The notes under the pieces: model-generated | Databases searched by the model: none | What the model saw: only the letters and a program-made list of their open reading frames with translations | Told to the model about the DNA's origin: nothing | In this document: piece by piece, positions 51,789 to 60,924 of the stretch | Layout of the letters: each line of letters opens with the position of its first letter | Numbering within the stretch: position 1 is the stretch's first letter | Translations under genes and position numbers: made by a program | DNA from: JBBSJZ01 sp041739875 | Lineage (GTDB): Bacteria > Planctomycetota > Planctomycetia > Pirellulales > Pirellulaceae | Assembly (NCBI GenBank): GCA_041739875.1 | Contig: JBGSNA010000357.1 | Coordinates: 10,886 to 74,885 of the forward strand | Direction: 5' to 3' | Length of the DNA stretch: 64,000 nucleotides

Positions 51789-52798
51789 AGACGGGCAAAT
51801 GTCGCTGCGGCAATCGCATCTACTTTAATAACAGTGTCTGCGTCGCGTGCAAGGCAGCGCTTGGCCGCTGCACGCGATGCGGCAAACTGAGCAGCTTCAA
51901 TACGGCCGATATTGGCTTTACTTGCGATCAGTGTGCAGCAGTGGCCTTTCGCTGTGTTAATCAAGCCGCCGGAGTCTGTAATTCGTTTAATCATCAAGCC
52001 GAATTGTTGTGTCCGTGGTGTGAGTTCACGACGGTCATCCCCGACTTAAGCCAGACGGATGGAAAACGCCGATGGGCGGCGCTTGAGACCGCAAAACGAC
52101 AATTGCTTGTTCAGCTCCAACAACTTGGTCTCCCTCCTTTCGTTGACAAACTGCAATCAACGCATCCGCTTCGGTTTGAGTTCCTCGCCGACGGGGTCGA
52201 CGTCAACGGAGTACACCAGAAGGTAATGACCGGTCACGAAGACGGCCGGATCGTCATCAACGTCGTCGAAGCGGATAGTGTTCATCGAGAATTGCTACGT
52301 ATTCGGTTAGGCGAGTCGCAACGCACTCTGATCGGTCATATGCGTCACGAGATCGGTCATTACATCGACTGGTGCCTCGCGAGCCAAGTCGCACTTGCCG
52401 AGTACCATAAGCTCTTCGGTGATCCGCTGGCTATTGACTACGATCAAGCAATGCAGAATCACTATGCCAACGGCGCACCAAACGATTGGGCGAAGTCGTT
52501 TGTTAGTCAATACGCAACCATGCACCCTTGGGAGGACTTTGCGGAAACAGTCAATGTCTATCTCGATGTGATGGCGATCGCAGTGACCGCCAACGACCAA
52601 GGTCGGGCGACGTTTGATTTGACACCACAATCAAATCCCGAACGCGTCGTGTCGGACGTCTTGAAGATCGTCATCGAAGCCAGCGAGTACAACTTCGATC
52701 TCGGTCTGCAACCGCTCTTACCTGAAAAGTTTTCGGTCGCTGTGCTGGAGAAACTGGCTTATGTCCATCAACTTCGTAGCCACAGACTCACGGGATAA
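51785..52798 (+). CDS. Zinc-ribbon putative zinc-binding metallopeptidase
   Basis: 337 residues. The N-terminal 80 residues are a double zinc ribbon with CRCG, CVAC, CTRCG, CDQC and CPWC pairs. The C-terminal domain holds GHMRHEIGHYIDW with HEIGH at 188-192 and later PWEDFAETVNVYLD, the Glu-containing third-ligand region of the Mx-type putative metallopeptidase family. The protein is cytosolic. It is divergent from the cstB operon and upstream of a convergent nuclease gene. The substrate is unknown. Confidence 0.88.
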   Translation: MKTGKCRCGNRIYFNNSVCVACKAALGRCTRCGKLSSFNTADIGFTCDQCAAVAFRCVNQAAGVCNSFNHQAELLCPWCEFTTVIPDLSQTDGKRRWAALETAKRQLLVQLQQLGLPPFVDKLQSTHPLRFEFLADGVDVNGVHQKVMTGHEDGRIVINVVEADSVHRELLRIRLGESQRTLIGHMRHEIGHYIDWCLASQVALAEYHKLFGDPLAIDYDQAMQNHYANGAPNDWAKSFVSQYATMHPWEDFAETVNVYLDVMAIAVTANDQGRATFDLTPQSNPERVVSDVLKIVIEASEYNFDLGLQPLLPEKFSVAVLEKLAYVHQLRSHRLTG

Positions 52799-52832
52799 TC
52801 GGCTTCGCGTCGGTGTTGTCCGGTGCGGCAGC

Positions 52833-53954
52833 TTAAACGGCTTCGCCTCTAAGTTTTGGATCTTCGATCGCTCGTTCGATTTTCTCGTCCGCCTCTTCTT
52901 CATCACCCGGTTTTCGCGGCATCACTTCGTGTTCATTTTTCTTTTCAGGCATATGCCGTAAGTCAATTTGAATGGGAAAGTGATCCGAACCGACAAACGG
53001 CATCCGTTGCACATTGCTGATTGTGAAGTGGGGTGAGATGAAGACATGATCGAGTGGAAATCGCATCCAAAAGTGGTCGGCATGAAAAGTGTTGAATAGA
53101 CCGCGACCGCGGCGTGGATCGAGCATTCCACTTGTCCGCAAGAACAGTCGCGTCGTTGATGACCATGCCACATCGTTCAAGTCGCCGCCAATAATCGTGG
53201 GCCTCCCTTCTTCGGCGAGTTCTTTACCCCACAGCGTCAATTCAGCATCCCGGGCTGTGGCGTCGTTGCCGCGAATAGGTTCCGGCGGTCGCGGATGAAC
53301 CGCGATGACTCGAACGATTTGATTGTCATTCAGTCGTATTTCTGCGTCGATCGAAGGGATGTCCTCTTGGATTAAATAACGCACTTCGTGTTTGACGATC
53401 GGGAATCTCGACAGCATCACCATGCCGTACCAATTGTCTTGCGGAACGATGATTCGCTCAGGAAAACTATCGATCAACGATTGTACAGCGTCGACCCACT
53501 TCTGATCTGGCTCCAGGACAACGAGAACGTCCGGGTCAGCTTCCTGCATCGTCTTCATCCACAACTCGTGACGACTATTCTCCAGCTCAACATTTGTAAT
53601 GACGATCCGGAAAGCGGACGCGTCTTCGCTTCGACCACGTCGCTCTTCTTCCGGCGTGTTGGCAGCCTGTTTCGACGAAATCGGTGTGTAGGGAAAAATC
53701 CGAAATCCGTGCCATAAAGTCAACGCGATTGCAATTGACACCGACGTCCACAAAGGGACGCGGCTTGCAGCATCACTCAGCCCACGTGTTAAGAAGACAC
53801 CAAACATCAGCATCCATGCGACGACGATGATTTGCACCCGTGGAAAATCCCAAGCACGGACGAACCAGTGGGCGCTATCGCTAAGCGAAAGCAGCGATCC
53901 AACGACCAATAACCCGAGCAGGAGCAGCATTAATGTATTGGTTGTAACTATCAT
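52833..53954 (-). CDS. Membrane-anchored endonuclease/exonuclease/phosphatase-family protein
   Basis: 373 residues. Three N-terminal hydrophobic helices (MLLLLGLLVVGSLLSLS; VQIIVVAWMLMFGVFLT; LWTSVSIAIALTLW), then an EEP domain with N in FRIVITNVELE, E in VLVVLEPDQKW, GMVMLSRFPIVKHE, HPRPPEP, DN in IGGDLNDVAW, LDHVF and SDHFPIQIDL. All catalytic positions of the fold are present. It resembles the membrane EEP proteins found in many bacteria, where the domain faces outside. The tail is highly acidic/basic and low complexity. It is convergent with the metallopeptidase (35 nt between stops). Confidence 0.88.
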   Translation of the reverse strand: MIVTTNTLMLLLLGLLVVGSLLSLSDSAHWFVRAWDFPRVQIIVVAWMLMFGVFLTRGLSDAASRVPLWTSVSIAIALTLWHGFRIFPYTPISSKQAANTPEEERRGRSEDASAFRIVITNVELENSRHELWMKTMQEADPDVLVVLEPDQKWVDAVQSLIDSFPERIIVPQDNWYGMVMLSRFPIVKHEVRYLIQEDIPSIDAEIRLNDNQIVRVIAVHPRPPEPIRGNDATARDAELTLWGKELAEEGRPTIIGGDLNDVAWSSTTRLFLRTSGMLDPRRGRGLFNTFHADHFWMRFPLDHVFISPHFTISNVQRMPFVGSDHFPIQIDLRHMPEKKNEHEVMPRKPGDEEEADEKIERAIEDPKLRGEAV

Positions 53955-54116
53955 CCGCAGATCGTAGTCGAAGTGGACTTAGCCGGATATTCGAATACCG
54001 GGCTGTTATTTTTACAAAATTCTCGGCCGAGAACAATCAGCACGGCGGAACACCGTTTGCTGTTTTCTTTATGAACACGTTGGATCTGAGCTTCCCGAAC
54101 ATCTTGAAGAATATCC

Positions 54117-54842
54117 GTGATTACACCCCCATCGAGCGCCGACGATGGTCCCGATTGGCTCCAGCACCAATGGATTGTAGCTGGAGTCATTGCGTCGGCA
54201 GCACGCTTTGTACCAATTCCGTTTGTCGATGATACCATCCGAACTCAGTGTCGACGTTTCGTGGTATCGAGAACTTTGGCTGCCTCAGGTGCTGCACTCT
54301 CAACAAACGAACTGCAACCACTCTACGGCGACTCCGGCGGCTTCATTGCCGGAACCCTTGGCACGATTGCCAAAGTGCCCTTGAAGCTAATGCTATTTCC
54401 AATCCGGAAGATTCTTTCTATCGCGACTTCCATTCGAGGCGTCCCGATGGAAATCACACACGCGGTACTACTCGGTCGAACGTTGCGGCGACTCCTATCG
54501 AGTGAGGATTTCGATGCGAAACAGGCCCATGCATTTCGATTCGCATTTGACGAATCATTTTCCCGCATGGACTTTCATGCTGTGCACGCGGTGATTAGCG
54601 ACGCTCTTCACGGCGTCAGCAACTGGAAATCGTCTGCAATCGAAAGCGCCCGCGCATTGACCTTACCCAGGCCAGATGTTGACGAGGAACTACCGGCAAC
54701 TGAGCGGACTGAAACAACAGCAACCCGAGTGCAAGAATCGCTTGATCACCACAAGACGGCGCAATTGTTCGCCGAATTTGATCAACGATTTGATGTGTTG
54801 TTTGAGCGGCGGAGGAATCAAATGCGGCACATGGTTCAGTAG
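54117..54842 (+). CDS. Uncharacterised protein with Gly-rich hydrophobic helices
   Basis: 241 residues from a GTG at 54117. DWLQHQWIVAGVIASAARFV followed by PIPFVDDTIRTQCRRFVVSR and KVPLKLMLFPIRKILSIATS. The pattern is reminiscent of EcsC-like or lipid-binding helical proteins with an amphipathic PIPFVDD segment, but no signature was convincing. The C-terminus is charged and helical. It is divergent from the EEP nuclease gene. Confidence 0.6.
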   Translation: MITPPSSADDGPDWLQHQWIVAGVIASAARFVPIPFVDDTIRTQCRRFVVSRTLAASGAALSTNELQPLYGDSGGFIAGTLGTIAKVPLKLMLFPIRKILSIATSIRGVPMEITHAVLLGRTLRRLLSSEDFDAKQAHAFRFAFDESFSRMDFHAVHAVISDALHGVSNWKSSAIESARALTLPRPDVDEELPATERTETTATRVQESLDHHKTAQLFAEFDQRFDVLFERRRNQMRHMVQ

Positions 54843-55081
54843 CGAGTGCATGCATTTGAGGGAAACGTGGCAATGCGAATTCGATGATCGATCGATGACA
54901 GAGAGCTTTGAAGCAAACACCGCTGAACGCGAACATCATCAACAACGAGGAAATTCAACACCCGAGCGGTGAAAATGTGGTGGTTGCAATGCAATCGTAA
55001 AAGCTCGGCTGCCTATGCAATCCATCGGCGACCAAATCGACCCTCCAAAACGGCATTCCTTGAATGCCTTTCGACGACCAC

Positions 55082-55855
55082 TTAGCTTCGCGATTTACGA
55101 TCGTCTTCCAGTTTCTTCGCAAGTTTCTTTGCTTGATCGAGATGGCTCTCAACTTTATTCGCCGCTTCGGACGCAAGTTGCTGCAATTCCTTTGGGCCAT
55201 TACTTTCAATTGCATTTAGCTCTGCCAACATCATGGTGTGCGCGACACATTGCTGACCCAAGAACGCCATATTGAAGTCTTGACCCTCATAGTTTCCAAG
55301 CATTTCCTTGTTCATCTTCAAGGCATTTTCGCATGCTTGCTCGGCGATCTTGCACAGCTCCTCAGGAACGGTTGCTGACTGTGAATGAGACGCGCCGCTA
55401 ACTTTCTGGTTCTGGTTCGTTAAACCGGACTCCGAATGACCGCTCGACGAGCGATTACCCGCATGTTGCTGCATTGTCTGATTGAGCTGCTGATGGTCCT
55501 TTATGATCGTCGAGGCAAGCTGTTTCAGTTCTTCGTTATCCGATTTCTGTTGAGCCAGCTTCGCCAGTTCAATCTCGGCTTCGTTGGCCTTGATCAGTTT
55601 CTGGACAATGGCTTCCTTCACGGTCAGGCCTTCTTGCTGTGACTGCCCCGAGGCTTGATAGGTCGGATGTTGACCAGTTTGGGCGGTAGGCGATCCAGGT
55701 TGTTGCTGGATCGCTTGACCAGACAACGTGGACGGTTGGCCCGCTGGAAGCTGTTGTCCAACCGCGCGGTTTGTCGGTGATTGAGCAGTAGAGACTGAGA
55801 AACCCGAAAATGCCGCGATGGTAAGTGCTGCGGCGGTAAATCGTAACTTCGTCAT
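55082..55855 (-). CDS. Exported DUF4142 protein
   Basis: 257 residues with a signal peptide (LRFTAAALTIAAFSGFSVST), a Gln/Pro/Ser-rich spacer and a DUF4142 four-helix domain (KLIKANEAEIELAKLAQQKS, LASTIIKDHQQLNQTM, and QCVAHTMMLAELNA). In this family the domain is periplasmic and ferritin-like in fold; some copies carry metal ligands such as the paired His. Planctomycete copies are often stress-induced. It is isolated, followed on the minus strand by no obvious partner. Confidence 0.85.
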   Translation of the reverse strand: MTKLRFTAAALTIAAFSGFSVSTAQSPTNRAVGQQLPAGQPSTLSGQAIQQQPGSPTAQTGQHPTYQASGQSQQEGLTVKEAIVQKLIKANEAEIELAKLAQQKSDNEELKQLASTIIKDHQQLNQTMQQHAGNRSSSGHSESGLTNQNQKVSGASHSQSATVPEELCKIAEQACENALKMNKEMLGNYEGQDFNMAFLGQQCVAHTMMLAELNAIESNGPKELQQLASEAANKVESHLDQAKKLAKKLEDDRKSRS

Positions 55856-56463
55856 GGGAGGTTCCTAAATGACGGGTGCGTTAAGAATGCCAAGGCAACT
55901 GCGCCGTGGCGAATCAACGAAGTGATAGAGCATTCTGCGTTCCCAATCACACCAAACTGCAGGTCCGGCAGAGTTGTAGGAAGACGTTGCGGCAGGAAGT
56001 TGCTGCAGGATGACGTTGAACTTGATTTAAATAGCGTGATGCCCATTCATGCAAGCATCTATGGAAACGATTACCGTTCCTTACTGATTTAGATTTTCCT
56101 TACTGCTCAAGATTCGAAAGAGACAGCGAGGCCTGATCAGCGATAAATGGCAAGTGGTGTCAACAAACTAAAACTCCCTCATCAAGCAGGAATATAATTT
56201 CGCGAAGGCGAAACGTTTTGGCACACCAATCGCATTGCAATGGGACGGCTTCACGACAGGGAGTTTGAGACTCGCTATCGACGATCGACACACGACGCCG
56301 CGATTTGAACCAACTCAGGACACGGAACTAGGCAGTATCAATTCGTCGTCTCAATCCAGTGGCCCATAAAGTCTTGAAAACCTTTGTACCGCTGACAAAA
56401 GACGAGACTCTTGCGTGCGTTTCCCGTGCCGACGAGGCGTGTGATTCCTGACGGAAAACCATT
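55856..56463. other. Long non-coding stretch before an ALDH remnant
   Basis: About 600 nt with no supportable gene. A short stem TTTCGC-GAAG-GCGAAA lies at 56199-56214, and a 10-nt repeat TTCCTTACTG occurs twice near 56080-56106. The right-hand part should contain the lost start of the aldehyde dehydrogenase but shows no remaining homology I can read. Confidence 0.45.
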
Positions 56464-56769
56464 TTGGAAGAACGAAATGTAGTTAAGAACGAGAACGCAG
56501 CTATCGAACTTGCGAATGATTCCTTTTGCGGACGTGGTGAGTGTGACTACTCAAAAGACATTGGGTCAAAAGATATCGAGCGAGGTCGTCGTATCGCAAA
56601 GCAAATCGAGACCGGAATGGTCTTTATCCATCAGCCCACCCATTCGCAATCGGAACGGCCAATCGGCGGCATTATGAATACGGGCTACGGCCGCGAGTCT
56701 TCCCAGTTTGGAATTCTCGAATTCGTCAATAAGAAATTGATCCATCTCGGACCCAAGGGAACAAAATGA
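56464..56769 (+). pseudogene. C-terminal remnant of an aldehyde dehydrogenase
   Basis: The 101-residue frame reads VVKNENAAIELANDS, KDIERGRRIAKQIETGMVFI and NTGYGRESSQFGILEFVNKK, which is the last fifth of a succinate-semialdehyde-type dehydrogenase. The catalytic Cys and Glu domain is absent. A stop stands just upstream of the first homologous residues, and one internal segment (KDIGSKDIERG) looks like a short duplication of the KDI block. It overlaps the start of the next gene as ATGA, so the original operon was ALDH-MDR. Confidence 0.72.
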
Positions 56770-57788
56770 GCATGAACGCGTTACAGGCAGTTAAAAGTCG
56801 ACAAGTTGTACTTGCCTCAAGACCCATTGGTGTTCCGTCGCACGATAATTTTTCTTGCAACACGATTGAGCTCTCGCCGATCGACGATGGTGAAATCTTG
56901 GTTCGCAATCAATGGATGTCGGTCGATCCTTATATGCGTGGTCGAATGAAGGACGGAGACAGCTATGTACCGGCTTTCCAAATCGGTGAGCCGCTCGAAG
57001 GTGGCTGCATCGGCCAAGTGATTGAATCGCGAAACGACCAGTTCAAGAAAGGTGACCAAGTGCTCGGCAATCTTGGATGGCGAGAATATTGGAAGTCGAG
57101 TGGCGAAGGAGTGCAGAAACTTGACGCCGGGCTTGCGCCGATCCAGTCATACCTTGGTGTTCTTGGAATGACCGGCATGACCGAGTGGGTGGGGTTAAAG
57201 CGAATCGCCAACTTATCTTCGGGAAGCACAGTGTTCGTTTCTGCTGCGTCCGGCGCGGTCGGCTCGATGGTTGCTCAGCTTGCCAGAGCAAACGATTGCA
57301 AGGTGATCGGTAGCGCGGGAAAGCCCGAGAAGATCGATTGGTTGCGTGACAAGGCAGGAATCGAGTCCTTGATCAATTACAAGACGACGGAAAACCTGAC
57401 CGAACAACTTGGCAAGCTCGCACCTGATGGGATTGACGTTTACTTCGATAATGTTGGCGGCGATCACCTGGAAGCAGCGATCGAGCATATGAATGACTTC
57501 GGTTGCATCGTTTGCTGTGGGATGATCTCGACTTACAACGCGACCGAACCAACCGCCGCACCACGCAACCTCTTTAAAGTGATTGGTAAACGACTGAGAG
57601 TGCAAGGCTTCATCGTCCGGGATCATATGGATGATCGAGACGAGTTCGTCCGCGACGTTTCGTCGATGATTCGAAATGATGCCATCGTTTGGGAAGAAGC
57701 GATTTCGAAGGGACTCGACAATGCACCTAACGCATTCATTGGGTTGTTCGAGGGAGACAATCTCGGCAAGTCGCTTGTCCGAATTTAA
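56766..57788 (+). CDS. NADP-dependent MDR-family oxidoreductase (CurA-type)
   Basis: 340 residues, zinc-independent medium-chain reductase. MSVDPYMRGRM near residue 50-60 and the Rossmann motif VFVSAASGAVGSMVAQLA near 158-175 define the leukotriene B4 dehydrogenase/CurA class, followed by FDNVGGDHLEAAIEHMNDFG. It likely reduces conjugated double bonds of enones with NADPH. It overlaps the ALDH remnant and is followed 43 nt later by an alpha/beta hydrolase, so the three form a detoxification unit whose first member has been lost. Confidence 0.92.
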   Translation: MSMNALQAVKSRQVVLASRPIGVPSHDNFSCNTIELSPIDDGEILVRNQWMSVDPYMRGRMKDGDSYVPAFQIGEPLEGGCIGQVIESRNDQFKKGDQVLGNLGWREYWKSSGEGVQKLDAGLAPIQSYLGVLGMTGMTEWVGLKRIANLSSGSTVFVSAASGAVGSMVAQLARANDCKVIGSAGKPEKIDWLRDKAGIESLINYKTTENLTEQLGKLAPDGIDVYFDNVGGDHLEAAIEHMNDFGCIVCCGMISTYNATEPTAAPRNLFKVIGKRLRVQGFIVRDHMDDRDEFVRDVSSMIRNDAIVWEEAISKGLDNAPNAFIGLFEGDNLGKSLVRI

Positions 57789-57830
57789 CGTCACTACTTA
57801 TTACCAATTTCCAATTAAGGCGAATACACC

Positions 57831-58655
57831 ATGACAATGATTCCCACTCGCGATGGCCATGCTCTCTATGTCAAGATCTGGGGTGAAGGCAGACCAGTTA
57901 TTTTGATTCATGGCTGGCCATTGTCGGCTGATAGCTGGGATTATCACGCGATGAAAATAGCTGACGCTGGATTCAAAGTGGTTTCTTACGACCGCCGTGG
58001 CTTTGGCCGATCGGATCAGCCGTTTGGCGAGTACGACTACGATTCGCTGTCGGATGATTTAAGCGACGTGATGACGGCAACCGAATGCGATGACGCTGCG
58101 ATCATCGGTTTTTCGATGGGCGGTGGCGAAGTCGTTCGCTACATGTCCCGTCATGCCGGCCGGAAGGTCAAACAGTGCGGCCTGATCTCATCGATCGTTC
58201 CCTACATGCTAAAGACCGATGACAACCCGAAAGGAGTGGACCGCTCCGTTTTTGACCAGATGACCAAAGCCTTGCTCAGCGATCGACCAAAGTTCTTTGC
58301 GGACTTCTTTAACGACTTCTACGGCGTCGGCATGTTGTCCAAACCGGTCAGCTCCGAGTTTCTGCAATGGACTCAAAACGTCGCGATGCAAGCTAGTCTA
58401 AAAGCGACTCTGGCGTGTGCCGAGTCGTTCGCAACAACGGATTTCCGCCCGGACCTTGCCGCAGTGACGGTACCGACCTTGGTGATTCATGGAACGGACG
58501 ACAAAACGGTACCAATTGACGCCAGTGGACGTCCGGCAGCCAAGGCGATCGCAACAGCAACACTGAAGGAATACGAAGGTGCGCCCCACGGGTTGTTTGC
58601 AACGCACAAGGAACAGCTTGAGCATGACCTGCTGCATTTTCTCAGAAACGCATAG
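57831..58655 (+). CDS. Alpha/beta hydrolase, chloroperoxidase-like
   Basis: 274 residues, one domain. ILIHGWPLSADSWDYH gives the oxyanion HGW, the nucleophile elbow is GFSMGGGE with Ser95, the acid is in VIHGTDDKTVPID and the His in GAPHGLF. HGWPLSADSWDYH and YDRRGFGRSDQP are the pattern of cofactor-free haloperoxidases and related arylesterases. It shares strand and spacing with the MDR gene, so is probably co-transcribed. Its natural substrate is unknown. Confidence 0.93.
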   Translation: MTMIPTRDGHALYVKIWGEGRPVILIHGWPLSADSWDYHAMKIADAGFKVVSYDRRGFGRSDQPFGEYDYDSLSDDLSDVMTATECDDAAIIGFSMGGGEVVRYMSRHAGRKVKQCGLISSIVPYMLKTDDNPKGVDRSVFDQMTKALLSDRPKFFADFFNDFYGVGMLSKPVSSEFLQWTQNVAMQASLKATLACAESFATTDFRPDLAAVTVPTLVIHGTDDKTVPIDASGRPAAKAIATATLKEYEGAPHGLFATHKEQLEHDLLHFLRNA

Positions 58656-58758
58656 TCATCCAACAGTTCAACCGCCGCGAAAATCAGTTCAACGATCGTC
58701 CCAAAGTTTCGCGACCACCTCAGCGGGCCGAACGCATTCGCGTGTCGGCGTCGATCAC

Positions 58759-59163
58759 CTACAAACTCTGCGGATTTTCGTTAGTCGAGTGGTGGAAAGT
58801 ATTTCTCGCCTCATGGGTGAGTTGTTTGACCATCGCAACCAATCGCTCAGCGTCGATTGGTTTGGAAAGATAATCATTGCAACCCACAGCAATACACTCC
58901 TTCATATCACCTTGCATGGCGTCGGCAGTCAACGCGATGATTGGGCTGGCGTAACCGAGTTTGCGAAGTGCCCGAGCGGTTTCATAGCCATCTAGATTAG
59001 GCATTTGCATATCCAGTAGAATTAAGTCGGGACAATGGGCTTTATTCATGCATTCGATCAGGTGCTCGACGGCGAGTTGCCCGTCCTCGCATTCGTCACC
59101 CGAGGAGTCTTCAAATGCACGCCATACCCTTAAAGCACAACAACGTCTCCGTAGTCGATACAT
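58759..59163 (-). pseudogene. Receiver-domain tail, remnant of a hybrid histidine kinase
   Basis: The frame reads CEDGQLAVEHLIE, then DLILLDMQMPNLDGYETARA with the phosphoacceptor Asp, PIIALTADAM and DYLSKPID. These are REC-domain landmarks; ALTADAM and LSKPID are typical of receivers attached to hybrid kinases. The N-terminal acidic pair and beta 1 are missing; the first 20 residues (MYRLRRRCCALRVWRAF) do not resemble a receiver, and a stop stands just upstream of the start. It reads as the end of a larger gene that has been truncated. Confidence 0.62.
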
Positions 59164-59470
59164 TCATCATGCCCCCTCGCGAAACCCTGCAACAACTCAG
59201 TGTCGTCAATTTGAAGTAATTGCTCGATTAGTTGTCAACAGCCAAATCGCGAATCTCAAAGGCTGGAGCTAGCGGGCAACGCCAGCAACGCCGACTGGAC
59301 TAGATCCAAAGCAGGAGATGGTTTCTTACATGGTTGCCGGCCAATCAGTCTGGACGACACTCGACCATCACACTCGACCATCAAGGCGCAGCCAGAGAAC
59401 AGTCAAACCGAGCCGGCAGCGTACGTACCAAAGCAATCCCGCATGCGAAAGTCCGTTCAATATATCGTTG
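59164..59470. other. Gene-free stretch with one tandem duplication
   Basis: About 300 nt without a gene, between the receiver remnant and mgtC. It may include remains of the truncated kinase, but no homology is readable. Confidence 0.4.
59357..59382. repeat. Tandem 13-nt duplication
   Basis: ACACTCGACCATC occurs twice without a gap (59357-59369 and 59370-59382). Slippage-type duplication in a non-coding zone. Confidence 0.9.
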
Positions 59471-59950
59471 TTAGGCTGAGCGATCTTTTCGCTTTTGATG
59501 CCAACGCTGCACACGTCGCTCTATGAATCCAATCACGACTAAAACGCTCGCTGCGGCTAGAGTCACGGCGCTCGCGAGAGCAAGGCGATCGACCGTGGTT
59601 GCTACTCCAATGCCGGCAGTGAGATAGATCGTAGCCGCAGTCGTCAATCCTTCCACGCCGCTACGTGAGTCGTGAACAATTGTCCCAGCACCCAAAAAAC
59701 TAATCCCAACCACGATCGCTTGCAGGACCCGAATCGGATCAGCGCTGAGGACATCCGTGGATTCTTGCTTCTGAAATTGGTCAATAATCTCCTGGCCCAA
59801 GATCATCATCAAAGCAGATCCTGCGCACACAAACATATGCGTGCGTATCCCGGCCGGCTTACTTCGGAGTTCTCTTTCGATTCCGAGGACTGCACCTAAG
59901 CAGGCCGCGATCGCCACCGTGATAAAGTCTTGTAAATCGATAGAATTCAT
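59471..59950 (-). CDS. mgtC: MgtC/SapB-family membrane protein
   Basis: 159 residues from the ATG at 59950. Four membrane helices with VAIAACLGAVLGIERELRSK (the GIERE signature), AGIRTHMFVCAGSALMMILG, and IVVGISFLGAGTIVHDS followed by GLTTAATIYLTAGIGVA. The C-terminal cytosolic ACT-like domain of long MgtC is absent, so this is a short SapB-type form. In other bacteria MgtC affects survival at low Mg2+ and in macrophages by acting on the F-ATPase or phosphate uptake. It stands alone. Confidence 0.88.
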   Translation of the reverse strand: MNSIDLQDFITVAIAACLGAVLGIERELRSKPAGIRTHMFVCAGSALMMILGQEIIDQFQKQESTDVLSADPIRVLQAIVVGISFLGAGTIVHDSRSGVEGLTTAATIYLTAGIGVATTVDRLALASAVTLAAASVLVVIGFIERRVQRWHQKRKDRSA

Positions 59951-60324
59951 AGAACTCAAATCGCATCCGAATGAAGCAGTTGCTCTCAACTCCCCCACTG
60001 CAAATTCCACTACAGCGTTACACAATCTTCACATAATCATACTGGTGCAATCATTGTGCCAGCAACGCTAATGTTTTCGGTCGTCAAACCATGCGGGTCT
60101 GCATCATGGAGGTGGACGATCGGTCGGTGGTTGCCCGCGAAGCATTCGAAGTCCGCGTGGTTGCAGGCGTAGCGATCACATGGTTCGATCTCCGACCAGC
60201 CAATGCAAGGCCATTGTTCCAAACTTCTTTGTGGAATCGACACAGACGAGGATAAACGTCCAACAGACCTATTCGGCACAGCGTTTGCAACTTGCGACCT
60301 TCGACCCTCGCAATGGAAGTTCTG
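59951..60324. other. Divergent intergenic region
   Basis: About 370 nt between mgtC and the small lipoprotein gene, which point apart. Short frames exist on both strands but none has a recognisable motif or a good ribosome binding site. It should contain both promoters. Confidence 0.4.
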
Positions 60325-60543
60325 ATGCAAGTCAACACGCAAATCAATCTGTATGCCCTTCTACTTCTCACTGTCGTTGCGTTCATCATCGTCGGCTGCG
60401 ACGGAGATGTCGGGACAACTGACGACTCCACCAGAATCGAAGTGCAGATACCCAAGGTAGACGTTGGAAACGATCCAATTGATATGGATCCTTCCACCGA
60501 CGGCGACATCGATATGGATACGTCTTTTCAGGGTGACTCATGA
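60325..60543 (+). CDS. Small acidic lipoprotein
   Basis: 72 residues from the ATG at 60325, which has GGAAG five nt upstream. A hydrophobic helix (LYALLLLTVVAFIIVGC) ends in Cys, so a lipoprotein signal is likely, and the mature peptide is very acidic (GNDPIDMDPSTDGDIDMDTS). The stop overlaps the next ATG (ATGA at 60540-60543). In a unit with the next two genes. Confidence 0.55.
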   Translation: MQVNTQINLYALLLLTVVAFIIVGCDGDVGTTDDSTRIEVQIPKVDVGNDPIDMDPSTDGDIDMDTSFQGDS

Positions 60544-60890
60544 ACGAAACGAATCCACAAATCGAAGAGCAACTGAACAAGCTCGCCGAGATTGTCTGTC
60601 AGTCACTTGATGGAAATCAAGATGTAATCAGCGGTGAGTCCGAAGCGTTGCTTAAGGCGCTGCTGATGTGCGGCTACGCCCGCAAAGAAGGCTCGTCATT
60701 TCAGACTGACGTTGAAACACATGTCCGAGACAAATGCCTCGAACCAGCGATGAACCGAGGCGGTGCGATATCAGGCATCACAAGACAGTTGCAGGAGAAG
60801 TTTGACAAATTAGTGCGTTGGGAGTCTCGACAACCCGATGCCAAGTCCGAGCCGAAAGCCGCCAACTTCAGCTCGTCGACTGACGCGTAA
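60540..60890 (+). CDS. Uncharacterised helical protein
   Basis: 116 residues, mostly helical (EQLNKLAEIVCQSLDGNQDV; AISGITRQLQEKFDKLVRWE). No signal peptide or membrane helix. No family recognised. Overlaps the upstream lipoprotein gene, and the PDZ gene starts 34 nt downstream, so all three are probably one operon. Confidence 0.65.
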   Translation: MNETNPQIEEQLNKLAEIVCQSLDGNQDVISGESEALLKALLMCGYARKEGSSFQTDVETHVRDKCLEPAMNRGGAISGITRQLQEKFDKLVRWESRQPDAKSEPKAANFSSSTDA

Positions 60891-60924
60891 CATTAACGAT
60901 TACCTAAAACATAAAAGGTGAAAC

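Noticed and set aside
60037..60509. Short minus-strand frames in the mgtC-lipoprotein gap
   Set aside because: They overlap each other in different frames and contain no recognisable motif or ribosome binding site.
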